From contig NC_087080.1 in assembly GCF_026151205.1 (NCBI RefSeq), forward strand, positions 1,187,268-1,251,267: 64,000 nt of DNA. The letters are read 5' to 3'. Positions 46,911 to 58,977 of this stretch are shown here, piece by piece (positions within the stretch are counted from its first letter, which is position 1; the number at the start of each line of letters is the position of its first letter). The stretch is from Bolinopsis microptera (Eukaryota; Ctenophora; Tentaculata; Lobata; Bolinopsidae). The notes beneath the pieces were generated by a model. It saw nothing but the letters and a program-made list of their open reading frames with translations. It did no database searches and was not told the origin of the DNA. The translations under genes were made by a program, and so were the position numbers.

Positions 46911-47312
46911 TTCAAATATTAACAGTATCTCAATTTTTCAATACAAGCAGGTGATGCTACTATACATAATATGAGACTAAACAATCGCAGGTAAACCTCC
47001 TAATATTCAGTGTGCTCATATTAATATCTTGCAGTTCAAATGGATAAGCTTTAAAACAAAATATTTCTCTCTGGTTAGAAATCTTCCAGGTGTTAATGAT
47101 GTTTATAGTCTGAAAGGGATTGTTAACACATATATTATGTGAGTCAGATTTGGGCTATTTTAGACTCTTCCCCCACTGTAAGCCACTTTGCAGACAGCAA
47201 AGTATAGAAATTTCAAAATGTGGACTTGCTAGATGATTAGTTGTAAAAATTCTTTCTTTGCTCATACATATACTGCTGCTGCAATGGTATTCTGGTGAAA
47301 AGCAATAATTAT

Positions 47313-47490
47313 ATTGTCAGGGGTCTTTTATTATATTATCTATTATATTTGAGTATAAATTATAATACATTTTACCTTATATTTAACCATCACTCCCATC
47401 TAGGAAGTACTATTTGTGTATGTAATTGAGATCGTATCAGTGCCTTTCATTCTACTCAACGCGTTTCATTCTACTCTAAACAAGCTTGAC
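47313..47490. mobile_element. Possible 180-bp insertion in spacer
   Basis: Compared with other spacers (AATTATATCAACAC), this one has about 180 extra bp bounded by TGTCAGG and TTGACA, with TAT on both sides. Short inverted ends only; no coding capacity. Confidence 0.45.
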
Positions 47491-47728
47491 AATATCAACA
47501 CAAATAGATTGGCGTTAGTTTCTAAAGCATAATTTTTATTCATAATTGAGTAATTGCAATTGTTTTATTTTTAGATGAGATAATTCGTGATGGTGTGTTG
47601 AGAATTAATTCATCCATTTCTTTTATTTGAATCACGGTATGAATGCAAAGTTTGTCAATGATCGAATTTACAATAATTTATGTAATTTATATGATATTAT
47701 TATTTATCTAATATTTTGATATCCTAGA

Positions 47729-48214
47729 ATGTCTAAAGATTTTAAACAAGAGATTAAATCAGAACAAGTGGAGATCTCAGATAAATACAACGGTTTCCTC
47801 TGCCCAATGTGCGGAGCACATTTCTTTTCAGAAGACTTCTTTGTTGAGCACATCAAAGAACATAAATCAGTGTCAAATTGTTCCATAAAACAAAAAATTA
47901 AATCTAGTGCCTCAATTATAATATCCGCTCGGTCAAGATATGGTAAAGATGAAAGGAAAAAGGAACAGAAAGGGCGGGTGTTGTACGGTCCTAGTATTCC
48001 AAAGAGGAAACGTAATGCTCCCAAAGAAAGGGAATGGAGCAAAATTTCCCGGGACAGGAAGAAGAAGGATCCCTGTCTCTACCAAGAATGTCTAAGAAAA
48101 GACAGGGAAAGGAAGAAACCCTTTAAATGCTCTGTGTGTTTATATGCTGGAAGTAGAGCTAGTGCACTCACTAGTCATATGAGAATTCACTCGGGAGAGA
48201 AACCCTTCAAATAG
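47729..48214 (+). CDS. C2H2 zinc-finger copy 8, chimeric with a basic insert (161 aa)
   Basis: The first 59 residues are the normal N-terminus with finger 1. From about 47906 to 48112 the sequence is foreign: about 67 residues rich in K, R and E (with IPKRKRN and KKKD, nuclear-localisation-like), in frame, replacing finger 2, the linker and part of the array. One array finger follows (KPFKCSVC...HMRIH), then TGT is changed to TAG, cutting off a last finger (48215-48286). Either a decaying copy or a new short protein; origin of the insert unknown. Confidence 0.65.
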   Translation: MSKDFKQEIKSEQVEISDKYNGFLCPMCGAHFFSEDFFVEHIKEHKSVSNCSIKQKIKSSASIIISARSRYGKDERKKEQKGRVLYGPSIPKRKRNAPKEREWSKISRDRKKKDPCLYQECLRKDRERKKPFKCSVCLYAGSRASALTSHMRIHSGEKPFK

Positions 48215-48949
48215 TCAGATTGTTCGTTTGCTACAAGACAAGCAGGTAATCTTACTAGACATATGAGAATTCACTCAGGTAAAAAATGATTCAAATATTA
48301 ACAGTATCTCAATATTTTAATACAAGCAGGTGATGTTACAATACATAATATGAGACTAAACTATTGGAGGTAACCCTCCAAATATTCAGTGTGCTCATAT
48401 TAATATCTTGCAGTTCAAATGGATAATCTTTAAAACAGAATATTTCTCTCTGGTTAGAAATCGTCCAGATGTTAATGATGTTTATAGTCTGAAAGGGATT
48501 GTTAACATAATATGTGAGTCAGATTTGGGTTATTTTGACTCTTCCTCCACTGTAAGCCACTTTGCAGACAGTCTTAGCATAGAAATTTCAAAATGGGGAC
48601 TTGCTAGAAGATAAGTTGTAAAAATGGTATTCTGGTGAAAAGCAATAATCATATCATCATAAATAGATCCAATTTACAATAATTTTTGTAATTTTTATGA
48701 TATTATTATTAATATCTAATATTTTGATATCCTAGATATCTATACAAATAGATTGACGGTAGATTCTAAAAGTGTTTTATTTTAGATGAGATAATTAGTG
48801 TTGGTGTGTTGAGAATTAATTCATCCATTTATTTTATTTGAATTTCTTTGTATCACGGTATGAATGCAAAATATCTCGAAGATCCAATTTACAATAATTT
48901 ATGTAATTTAAATTATATTATTATTTATCTAATATTTTGATATCCTAGA

Positions 48950-49856
48950 ATGTCTAAAGGTTTTAAACAAGAGATCAAATCAGAACAAGTGGAGATCTCA
49001 GAGAAATCCAATGGTTTCCTCTGCCCAAAGTGCGGAGCACATTTCTTTTCAGAAGACTTCTTTGTTGAGCACATCAAAGAACATAAATCAGTATCAAATT
49101 GTTCCATAAAACAAAAAATAAAATCTGAATCGAATAAACCGTCTGTTTTCATGTGTCCAGTTTGTGCTGAACATGTTTACTCAGACACTCAGCTAATAAA
49201 ACATGTTAAACAGCACCATGATCACAGCAGCCAAGAAGTACCTGAAAACCTTGATAATGCAGATAACTTGACGGGATTAGAACCTCAGAAAACGTTAGTT
49301 CTGTGTCCTAGTGAGAGTTTGTCACTTGTCAGTGAAACCCTTCAAATGTTCAGAGTGTTCATATGCTACAAGTAGAACTAGTGACCTTACTAGACATATG
49401 GGTATTCACTCTGGAGAGAAACGCTTCAAATGTTCAGAGTGTTCATATGCTACAAATAGAACTAGTGACCTTACTAGACATATGGGTATTCACTCTGGAG
49501 AGAAACGCTTCAAATGTTTAGAGTGTTCGTTTGCTACAAGACAAGCAGGCCATCTTACTAGACATATGAAGATTCACAATGAAGAAAAACCCTTTAAATG
49601 TTCTGTGTGTTCATTTGCTGCAAGTCAAGCAAGTAATCTTACTACACATATGAGAATTCACTCTGGAGAGAAACCCTTCAAATGTTCAGAGTGTTCGTTT
49701 GCTGCGAGTAGAGCTGGTAATCTTACTACACATATGGATATTCACTCTGGCGAAAAACCCTTCAAATGTTCAGAGTGTTCATATGCTACACGTAGAGCTG
49801 GTAATCTTACTAGACATATGAAAATTCAATGTGTTGAAAAAAGATTCAAATATTAG
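48950..49856 (+). pseudogene. C2H2 zinc-finger copy 9, 7-bp insertion
   Basis: Starts MSKGFKQ. Finger 1 has PKC for PMC but keeps its ligands. After the linker a 7-base insertion at about 49322 (duplicating TTGTCA plus one base) shifts the frame; the remaining six fingers stay open in the new frame (49311-49856), ending MKIQCVEKRFKY. Near-identical to copy 4 in the array and downstream. Confidence 0.85.
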
Positions 49857-50200
49857 CAGTTTCTCAATAATTGTAGCATCACCTGCTTGTATTGAAACAT
49901 TATTTCAATACAAGCAGGTGATGTTACAATACTACCTATATAATACCTCCGCCACTGAGTGCGGATCGCGATAATTCCCGACAGCTTGCTGGAGGGAACG
50001 TGAGGGCACGAAGTAGTGGAGGTATTATATTTTTCCCTTCCGGGAATTATATCCACTAAAAGTCTGGGACACGGAGAGCTGATAATTTGCACATTTTTCC
50101 CGCAAGGGAAGCGAAGGTATTATCAGCATAGACTCAGACTGGCTGGCGGCAAGTTTCAAAAAAATAACACCGGCGTTCTATATATCAGACACTATATTGT

Positions 50201-50474
50201 ACTAGCAGGAACCCGTCTAACCCTAAAATGGTGTCAAGACTCAAGAGACTAAAACAATTATTACCTATTTAATTCGCGTTTTTGACACCACTTGGGGTAC
50301 CAAATTTTGGGCTCTAAAACTCCTATTTCTTGGCCAATTTTTTATTTTTTCATGCTGATTTGGAGGCCATTAAAGCATTTGACCCAGTCAAAAAAGTTTC
50401 AGTTGTATATCTTTTACGGTTTTTGCAGAAATTCGCGTTAAAGTTGATGCCGTGGTGTCAGTAAAATGGCACAG

Positions 50475-50558
<84 letters not shown>

Positions 50559-50595
50559 TATCGTCTCGCTTTATATATAGTAAGATGGTGCGCAC
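50201..50595. mobile_element. Dispersed element with (AT)n core, copy 1
   Basis: About 300 bp (CTAGCAGGAACCCGTCTAAC ... GGTGTCAGTAAAATGGCACA) plus an (AT)n run and CGTCTCGCTTTATATATAG. It repeats almost exactly at 62118-62432. The copy-6 spacer at about 45600 is the matching empty site (TATATTGTATGGCGGCACG). TA is found at both borders. No ORF. Confidence 0.75.
50477..50552. repeat. (AT)n microsatellite
   Basis: About 38 AT units inside the dispersed element; only six at the second copy (62397). Confidence 0.95.
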
Positions 50596-51265
50596 GTATC
50601 GGATTACACCCCTTCCAATCGGAACCGGAAGGTATAATAATTCATAATAGGAAACTAAACAATTGCATGAAACCCTTTAAATATTCAGTGTGCTCATATT
50701 AATATCTTGCAGTTCAAATGAATAATCTTTAAAATAAAATATTTCTCTCTGGTTAGAAGTCTTCCAGATGTTAATGATGATTATAGTCTGAAAGGGATTG
50801 TTAACATATTATGTAAGTCAGATTTGGGCTATTTTAGACTCTTCCCCCACTGTAAGCCACTTTGCAGACAGCCTTAGTATAGAAATTTCAAAATGGGGAC
50901 TTGCTAGAAGATTAGTTGTAAAAATCTAAAAATGCTATCTTTGCTCATAATATGCTGCTGCAATGGTATTATCTTGTTTTAAAATGTCTGAAAATTCATT
51001 CTGGTGCAAAGCAATAATTATATCAACGCAATAACAAATAGATTGACGGTAGTTTCTAAAGCATTATTTTTATTCATAATTGCAAGTGTTTTATTTTAGA
51101 TGAGATAAGTCGTGTTGGTGTTTTGAGAATTAATTCATCAATTTATTTTATTTGAATTTCGTTGTATCACGGTATGAATGCAAAATTTCTCGAAGATCCA
51201 ATTTACAATAATTTATGTAATTTATATGATACTATTATTAATATCTAATATTTTGATATCCTAGA

Positions 51266-52312
51266 ATGTCTAAAGGTTTTAAACAAGAGATCAAATCAGA
51301 ACAAGTGGAGATCTCAGAGAAATCCAACGGTTTCCTCTGCCCAATGTGCGGAGCACATTTCTTTTCAGAAGACTTCTTTGTTGAGCACATCAAAGAACAT
51401 AAATCAGTATCAAATTGTTCCATCAAACAAGAAATAAAATCTGAATCAGATAAACCGTCTGTTTTCATGTGTCCAGTTTGTGCTGAACATGTTTACTCAG
51501 ACACTCAGCTAATAGAACATGTTAAACAGCACCATGATCACAGCAGCCAAGAAGTACCTGAAAACCTTGATAATGCAGATAACTTGACGGGAGCAGAACC
51601 TCAGAAAACGTTAGTTCTGTCTCCTAGTGAGAGTTTGTCAGTGAAACCCTTCAAATGTTCAGAGTGTTCATATGCTACAAGTAGAGCAGGTACTCTTACT
51701 AGACATATGAAAATTCACTCTGGAGAAAAACCCTTTAAATGTTCAGAGTGTTCATATGCTGCAAGAGATGCAGGTGATCTCACTAAACATATAAAGAGAA
51801 TTCACTTTGGAGAGAAACCCTTTAAATGTTCAGAGTGTTTATTTGCTACATCACGATCCAGTGATTTAACTAGACATATGGGAATTCACTCTGGAGAGAA
51901 ACCCTTTAAATGTTCAGAGTGTTCATTTGCTGCAAGAGAAGCAGGTAATCTCACTAAACATATGCGAATTCACTCTGGAGAGAAACCCTTTAAATGTTCA
52001 GAGTGTTCATATGCTGCAAGAGATGCAGGTACTCTTACTAGACATATGAGAATTCACTCTGGAGAGAAACCCTTTAAATGTTCAGAGTGTTCATATGCTG
52101 CAAGAGATGCAGGTACTCTTACTAGACATATGAGAATTCACTCTGGAGAGAAACCCTTTAAATGCTCTGTGTGTTCATTTGCTGCAAGAGAAGCAGGTTA
52201 TCTCACTCAACATATAACGAGAATTCACTCTGGAGAGAAACGCTTCAAATGTTCAGAGTGTTCATATGTTACAAGTATAGCTGGTAATCTTACTAGACAT
52301 GTGAGCAGGTGA
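51266..52312 (+). CDS. C2H2 zinc-finger protein, copy 10 (348 aa)
   Basis: Intact. Two N-terminal fingers, linker, then eight array fingers. Array fingers 5 and 6 (helix DAGTLTR) are identical at the DNA level over 84 bp, a very recent finger duplication. The last finger ends RHVSR because a deletion of about 65 bp fuses it to spacer (GTGAGCAGGTGATG), removing the second His and the usual stop. Confidence 0.9.
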   Translation: MSKGFKQEIKSEQVEISEKSNGFLCPMCGAHFFSEDFFVEHIKEHKSVSNCSIKQEIKSESDKPSVFMCPVCAEHVYSDTQLIEHVKQHHDHSSQEVPENLDNADNLTGAEPQKTLVLSPSESLSVKPFKCSECSYATSRAGTLTRHMKIHSGEKPFKCSECSYAARDAGDLTKHIKRIHFGEKPFKCSECLFATSRSSDLTRHMGIHSGEKPFKCSECSFAAREAGNLTKHMRIHSGEKPFKCSECSYAARDAGTLTRHMRIHSGEKPFKCSECSYAARDAGTLTRHMRIHSGEKPFKCSVCSFAAREAGYLTQHITRIHSGEKRFKCSECSYVTSIAGNLTRHVSR

Positions 52313-52858
52313 TGCTACAATACATAATATGAGACTAAACAATCGCAGGTAACCCTCTTAATATTTAGTGTGCTCATAATACTATCTTGCAGTTCAAATG
52401 GATAATCTTTAAAACAAAATATTTCTCTCTGGTTAGAAATCTTCCAGATGTTAATGATGTTTATAGTCTGAAAGGGATTGTTAACATATTATGTGAGTCA
52501 GATTTGGGCTATTTTAGACGCTTCCCCCTGTGTAAGCCACTTTGCAGACAGTCTTAGCATAGAAATTTCAAAATGGGGACTTGCTAGAAGATTAGTTTTA
52601 AAATTGCTATCTTTGCTCATAATATGCTGCTGCAATGGTATTATGATGTTTTAAAATGTCTGAAGATTCATTCTGGTGAAAAGCAGTAGTTATATCATCA
52701 CAAATATATTAGTTAGCAAGTGTTTTATTTAAGATGAGATAAATTGTTGATTGAGTGTTGAGAATTAATTCATCCATTTTTTTATTTAAATTTCTTTGTA
52801 TCACGGTATGAATGCAAAATTTCTCGAAGATCCAATTTACAATGATTTTTGTAATTTA

Positions 52859-54250
52859 CGGGTAAACCGCCCCTAAAACGTCACCGGTTTTTTGGCCCAG
52901 ATTGCCGAGTTACTAGGGCTAAATTTACAGGGTTCTAAAGTGTCTAGGAATGATATTTAAACCTTTTTCTAGCCTGCCAGGAAGTTTGGAAATTTGAAAA
53001 TAAAATCAGGTACAATTTTGTTGACGTTGAAATGGAGTCACTTTTAAAACACCACCCCTAAAATGTCAACTCTCTATGTGTGATAATTACAAAATGTACA
53101 GGAGGCCTGATTTATCTTTTGTCACTAGTACTATTTGTTTTGTCTTATTAAAACATTAAGCTACTTGAAAACATTCACTCACTAAAGGAAGTACCTCAAA
53201 ACCGTAATCACCCCCTAAAATGTCACGTGCACCACCCCTAAAACGTCAGCTAAAACAAGTTGTGTAGCACTCAGACTGTTGCTCAATTATTAATTTTAAC
53301 CACTTCTTGGACAAATATAACCTATTTCTGAGAGGTGTCGACTAGAATTTCTCTCTCTGTTGAAAAAAAAATGGTGGAATTTCGTCAATTTACTTTTTGT
53401 GACATTTTGGGGACTTTTTTTTGAATACCCAGAACTTACGGCAAAACAGTAACTCAGTCAACAAAATTAACACCTGTAGTTAGATTATCTAGTTAACCTA
53501 TGATATGCCCCCTAAAATGTCATTTTTTTCTCCCCTAAAATGTCAAATTTGTATTTGGTCGCATGGTGTGCGATAATAGCTCTTGTTTTGGCACTTGTTA
53601 ATTATTAACATCAAGAATTAACGAAATGTGAGTATGCATTGCATCTTAGGAAAAGCCTGAGTAATTTGATCAGGTTAAAATGACATTTTAGGGGGGATAA
53701 TTAGACATTTTAGGGGATGTTTATTGCGATTAATAAAATACAACTAATTCCTTGAGCTGCCAAAGCTTTCCAATATTACCATTAGATGCTAAATATGATG
53801 TTTAATAGGCTGGTACCTCCATTTTATGGTGCTTGTAGTCTCAAAGCCAGAATCTGATAAAATTACATTTTAGGGGGCGGCCAGTTGACATTTTAGGGGA
53901 AGGTAGTAATATTGAGTAATGTATAACTTTCCATATCTCCAGTCATATGTACAAAGTTGCTAAAATATGTAAATATCACTATCCTAGACCAAAACTGAGT
54001 TAATATTAATGAATTCCAGAGTTATAAAATTGTGCGCTTTTTTTTCAAAAGAAAAAAATTCGTACAAATTGAAAAAAATGCCCTTGTGGCATCATTTAGA
54101 TTCAATTTCGGGATGTGGCAGGGTCTGAATGATATTTTTTTATGTTTAGGAGTTACAAATGATTAGGTAAGATACTTTCTAAGAAGATGGAATCCAATCA
54201 ATCAAGAGTGGCGTTTTAGAGGTGGGTGACATTTTAGGGGCGGTTTACCC
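52859..54250. mobile_element. 1392-bp DNA element B with reiterated terminal motif
   Basis: Ends CGGGTAAACCGCCCCTAAAA then YGTCACC are inverted. TTA lies at 52856-52858 and 54251-54253, and uninterrupted sisters read GTAATTTATATGATATT at this point, confirming the duplication. CCCCTAAAATGTCA or its complement recurs more than ten times inside, in both orientations. No transposase. It shares the first bases CGGGTA with element A. A short palindromic duplication (ATATGATATTATT) follows it. Confidence 0.82.
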
Positions 54251-54340
54251 TTATATGATATTATTATATATAATAATAATATCATATAAGGTTTACCCTT
54301 ATATGATATTATTATTTATCTAATATTTTGATATCCTAGA

Positions 54341-55060
54341 ATGTCTAAAGATTTTAAACAAGAGATCAAATCAGAACAAGTGGAGATCTCAGAGAAATCC
54401 AACGGTTTCCTCTGCCCAATGTGCGGAGCACATTTCTTTTCAGAAGACTTCTTTGTTGAGCACATCAAAGAACATAAATCAGTATCAAATTGTTCCATCA
54501 AACAAGAAATAAAACCTGAATCAGATAAACCGTCTGTTTTCATGTGTCCAGTTTGTGCTGAACATGTTTTCTCAGACACTCAGTTAATAGAACATGTTAA
54601 ACAGCACCATGATCACAGCAGCCAAGAAGTGCCTAAAAACCTTGATAATGCAGATAACTTGACGGGAGTAGAACCTCAGAAAACTTTAGTTCTATCTCCT
54701 AGTGAGAGTTTGTCAGTGAAACCCTTCAAATGTTCAGAGTGTTCATATGCTACAAGTAGAACTAGTGACCTTACTAGACATATGAGAATTCACTCTGGAG
54801 ACAAACCCTTCAAATGTTCAGAGTGTTCATTTGCTGCAAGAGAAACAGGTACTATTACTAGACATATGAGAATTCACTCTGGAGAGAAACCCTTCAAATG
54901 TTCAGAATGTTCATATGCTGCAAGTCAAGCAGGTAATCTTACTAGAAATACGAGAATTCACTCTGGAGAGAAACCCTTTAAATGTTCAGAGTGTTCATGT
55001 GCTGTGAGTAGAGCTAGTGCAATTACCAGTCTTAAGAAAATTCACTCTTGTGAAAAATGA
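54341..55060 (+). CDS. C2H2 zinc-finger protein, copy 11 (239 aa)
   Basis: Intact frame with two N-terminal fingers (IKPES replaces IKSES, breaking one psi-K-x-E motif), linker and four array fingers. The third has RNTRIH (first His to Asn) and the fourth is the degenerate SLKKIHSCEK form also seen in copy 1. Element B sits about 90 bp upstream of the ATG, cutting it off from the usual spacer. Confidence 0.88.
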   Translation: MSKDFKQEIKSEQVEISEKSNGFLCPMCGAHFFSEDFFVEHIKEHKSVSNCSIKQEIKPESDKPSVFMCPVCAEHVFSDTQLIEHVKQHHDHSSQEVPKNLDNADNLTGVEPQKTLVLSPSESLSVKPFKCSECSYATSRTSDLTRHMRIHSGDKPFKCSECSFAARETGTITRHMRIHSGEKPFKCSECSYAASQAGNLTRNTRIHSGEKPFKCSECSCAVSRASAITSLKKIHSCEK

Positions 55061-55745
55061 TTCAAATATTATCAGTATCTCAATATTTCAATACAAGCAG
55101 GTGATGCTATAATAAATAATATGAGACTAAACAATTGCAGGTAACCCTCTTAATATTCAGTGTGCTCATATTACTATTTTGAATTGCAGTTCAAATGGAT
55201 TTAAGCTTTAAAACAAAATATTTCTCTCTGGTTAGAAATCTTCCAGGTGTTAATGATGTTTATAGTCTGAAAGGGATTGTTAACACATATATTATGTGAG
55301 TCAGATTTGGGCTATTTTAGACTCTTCCTAGCAAGTCCCCATTTTGAATTTGTATACGGTTTTAGTATAGAAATTTCAAAATGGGGACTTGCTAGAAGAT
55401 AAGTTGTAAAAATTCTATCTTTGCTCATAATCTGCTGCTGCAATGGTATTATGATGTTTTAAAATGTCTGAAGATTCATTCTGGTGAAAAGCAATAATTA
55501 TATCAACACAATAACAAATAGATTGACGGTAGTTTCTAAAGCATTATTTTTATTCATTATTGCCAGTGTTTTATTTTAGGTGAGATAAGTCGTGTTGGTG
55601 TGTTGAGAATTAATTCATCCATTTATTTTATTTTAATTTCGTTGTATCACGGTATGAATGCAAAATTTCTCGAAGATCCAATTTACAATAATTTTTATAA
55701 TTTATATGATATATTATTATTTATCTAATATTTTGATATCCTAGA

Positions 55746-56057
55746 ATGTCTAAAGATTTTAAACAAGAGATCAAATCAGAACAAGTGGAGATCTCAGAGA
55801 AATCCAACGGTTTCCTCTGCCCAATGTGCGGAGCACATTTCTTTTCAGAAGACTTCTTTGTTGAGCACATCAAAGAACATAAATCAGTATCAAATTGTTC
55901 CATCAAACAAGAAATAAAATCTGATTCAGATAAACCATCTGTTTTCATGTGTCCAGTTTGTGCTGAACATGTTTACTCAGACACTCAGCTAATAGAACAT
56001 GTTAAACAGCACCATGATCACACTAGAATACGAGAATTCACTCTGGAAAACCCTTAG
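55746..56057 (+). pseudogene. C2H2 zinc-finger copy 12, truncated
   Basis: The N-terminal two fingers are intact to HHDH, then the sequence jumps to a fragment of an array-finger end (TRIREFTLENP) and stops. All array fingers are missing. Confidence 0.88.
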
Positions 56058-57000
56058 TAATGTTCAGATTTCATTGCTGGAGTAAGCAGTATCAATACCG
56101 TCTTAGAAAACCTTCAAGTCTCATGTGAACAAGTATTGATTAAATATACGATATCCTGGACTTATGTATGGTTCGAGAAACTTCAATGTTCAGATGTGGT
56201 TTTACACACGCCTGACTTACACTAAGTTTCCTCTAGAATAATCAAATGTTCGAGTGTCAACTAAACAATTGCAGGTAACTTCTTAATTAATGGCCAATTA
56301 CTAGTTGAAAAATAACTCAAATGGATTTTAAGCTTTTTAAAACGAACATATTCTCTCTGTTAGTAAATCTTCCAGATTGTTAATGAGTTTATAGTCTAAA
56401 GGGATTGTATACATATATTATTGTAGTCAATTGGACAATTTAGTACTCATTTTTTCATAATACTTTGTAAGTTTAATGTTATACGTTTAGATAGGAAATT
56501 TCAAAATGATACTTGCTAAAGATTATTTAAATAATTCTATCAAATTGCTCATATTAATGTGCAATGGTAATATGAATAGTTTTAAAATTCTGAAATTCGT
56601 TCTTGCGAAAGCAATAATTATTAAACTATACAAATAGATTGACGGTAGTTCAAATATTATTTGATTATATGCCAGTTTTTATTTAGGTGAGTAATCTGTT
56701 GGGCTGTTGAGAATTAATTCATCCATTATTTTATTTTAATTCGTTGTTACCATCACGAATGAATCAAAATTTCTCGAGATCCAATTTACAATGATTTATA
56801 ATTTATATGATTTATTATTTATGTATCTAAGGCTAATTATTATATCCTAAATGCTAAAGGATTAACAAATTTGATAATTATTGCAAATATCATAAATAAG
56901 TGAATTATCTCAGGGACATAGATTACTCCTAAGAATGTATTTCTGAAATGTTTGTTCGACGTAAGTGATGTGTTCTTTTCAGAAAGACTTGCTTTGGTTG
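56058..57000. repeat. Indel-riddled copy of the spacer
   Basis: Blocks of the normal spacer can be followed in order (GAGAATTAATTCATCC, ATAGATTGACGGTAG, CAATTTACAAT), but single-base gains and losses occur every 10-20 bases, far more than in any other spacer. Confidence 0.7.
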
Positions 57001-57022
57001 GATGCTGTACGAGGTCAAAGTA

Positions 57023-57723
<701 letters not shown>

Positions 57724-58502
57724 CAGTCTTAAATGTTACTGTTTTTTAATTCGGGAGCATCTTACGATTTTTATCATATTACTTGATTGTTAATAAAGGA
57801 TTAAATTAAAAACTACATAGCATAGTATTATTTTATTGCTCACTAACGAAGTTTATGACGTAGTCTATTTGTTTCATTCAATATCTTGTTTGTAAGTTAC
57901 ATGTTATAGATCTATGGATGGAAATGTTCGGGAAAAATGATTACTGTTCATTAAATCGTAATTATTTGAAGCTGCATATTTAAAAAAAGTAAATCCATTT
58001 AAATGTTGATTTCAACATAAAAATGACTTTATTCTATCATAATTGGGTATTTTCCCAGATTACATTATTTTTTTAATAGGTATAGCGCACGATGAAGGCA
58101 TATGGTAGAAAATGATGAATGACAATGGCAAGTTTGTTGATAGTATAGTTGATGGACATCTTTCTGTTAAACCGACAGGTGAATACATTAATTGTTGTTG
58201 CTGAGTATACCATTAGAATTAGAAGCACAGGTCCAGATAATCTTCAGCATTTATTAACTCTTTGACTTGAAACCGTTTACTGCTCCATGTCTCAAATATG
58301 ATTTGATGTATTAAATCGGGCTGTAATTCATTCATATTCCATCAAAATGCCAAAAGGCCATGAATAAGATTTTGATAAATATATTTAATAATAATCAATA
58401 AATATGACTTGTAATTATCCTGTCAGGGACCATAGCTGCTCTCCTACCCTGGCCTAAGAAATGGTATGTTTTAATGATCTTTACTGTTTTACTGACGTAA
58501 GT
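57724..58502. other. Downstream flank of the zinc-finger cluster
   Basis: AT-rich, no homology to the cluster spacer and no gene seen; a possible polyadenylation signal AATAAA at 57792-57797 for copy 13. Confidence 0.4.
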
Positions 58503-58800
58503 GATGGTGGGTGCTTGTTGGTGATGGCGGGTGCTTGTTGGTGATGGTGGGTGATGGTGGGTGCTTGTTGGTGATTGTTGGTGATGGTGGGTACTTGTTG
58601 GTGATGGTGGGTGATGGTGGGTGCTTATTGGTGATTGTTGGTGATGGTGGGTGCTTGTTGGTGATGGTGGGTGATGGTGGGTGCTTGTTGGTGATTGTTG
58701 GTGATGGTGGGTACTTGTTGGTGATGGTGGGTGATGGTGGGTGCTTGTTGGTGATTGTTGGTGATGGTGGGTGCTTGTTGGTGATGGTGGTTGATTGTGA
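58503..58800. repeat. Minisatellite of TTGGTGATGGTGGGTGCTTG
   Basis: Higher-order units of about 60 bp built from GGTGATGGTGG and GTGCTTGTT. It ends about 28 bp before the acceptor of the next exon. Open frames on both strands are artefacts. Confidence 0.9.
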
Positions 58801-58827
58801 TATTAACAATATAACTATATAACCCAG

Positions 58828-58977
58828 GATATCATGTGATCTGATCGACGGATTGCTGCGTATTTACAACAAAGAGGCTGACGAGGAGTGCCAAACTGTG
58901 ATACACTTACCTGGCTCTGAGTTTGCTGTAGACTCTAAAGAGCCGCTCCAGTTCTCGGTGGATGTTAAACATCCTCA
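58828..58977 (+). CDS. Orphan 150-nt internal exon, possibly PH-domain-like
   Basis: Acceptor AACCCAG and donor GTAAGTTA frame 49 complete codons plus split ends, open throughout: ISCDLIDGLLRIYNKEADEE ... CQTVIHLPGSEFAVDS ... LQFSVDVKHPQ. The pattern (L-R-IYN, then V-HLPG, then F-V) resembles the central strands of a pleckstrin-homology domain, but I cannot name the protein. Codon use and the clean splice signals support a real exon. Its partners must be outside the window or in sequence I do not recognise; a short open stretch after an acceptor-like CCCCCCAG at about 62488 is compatible in phase but unconvincing. Confidence 0.6.
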
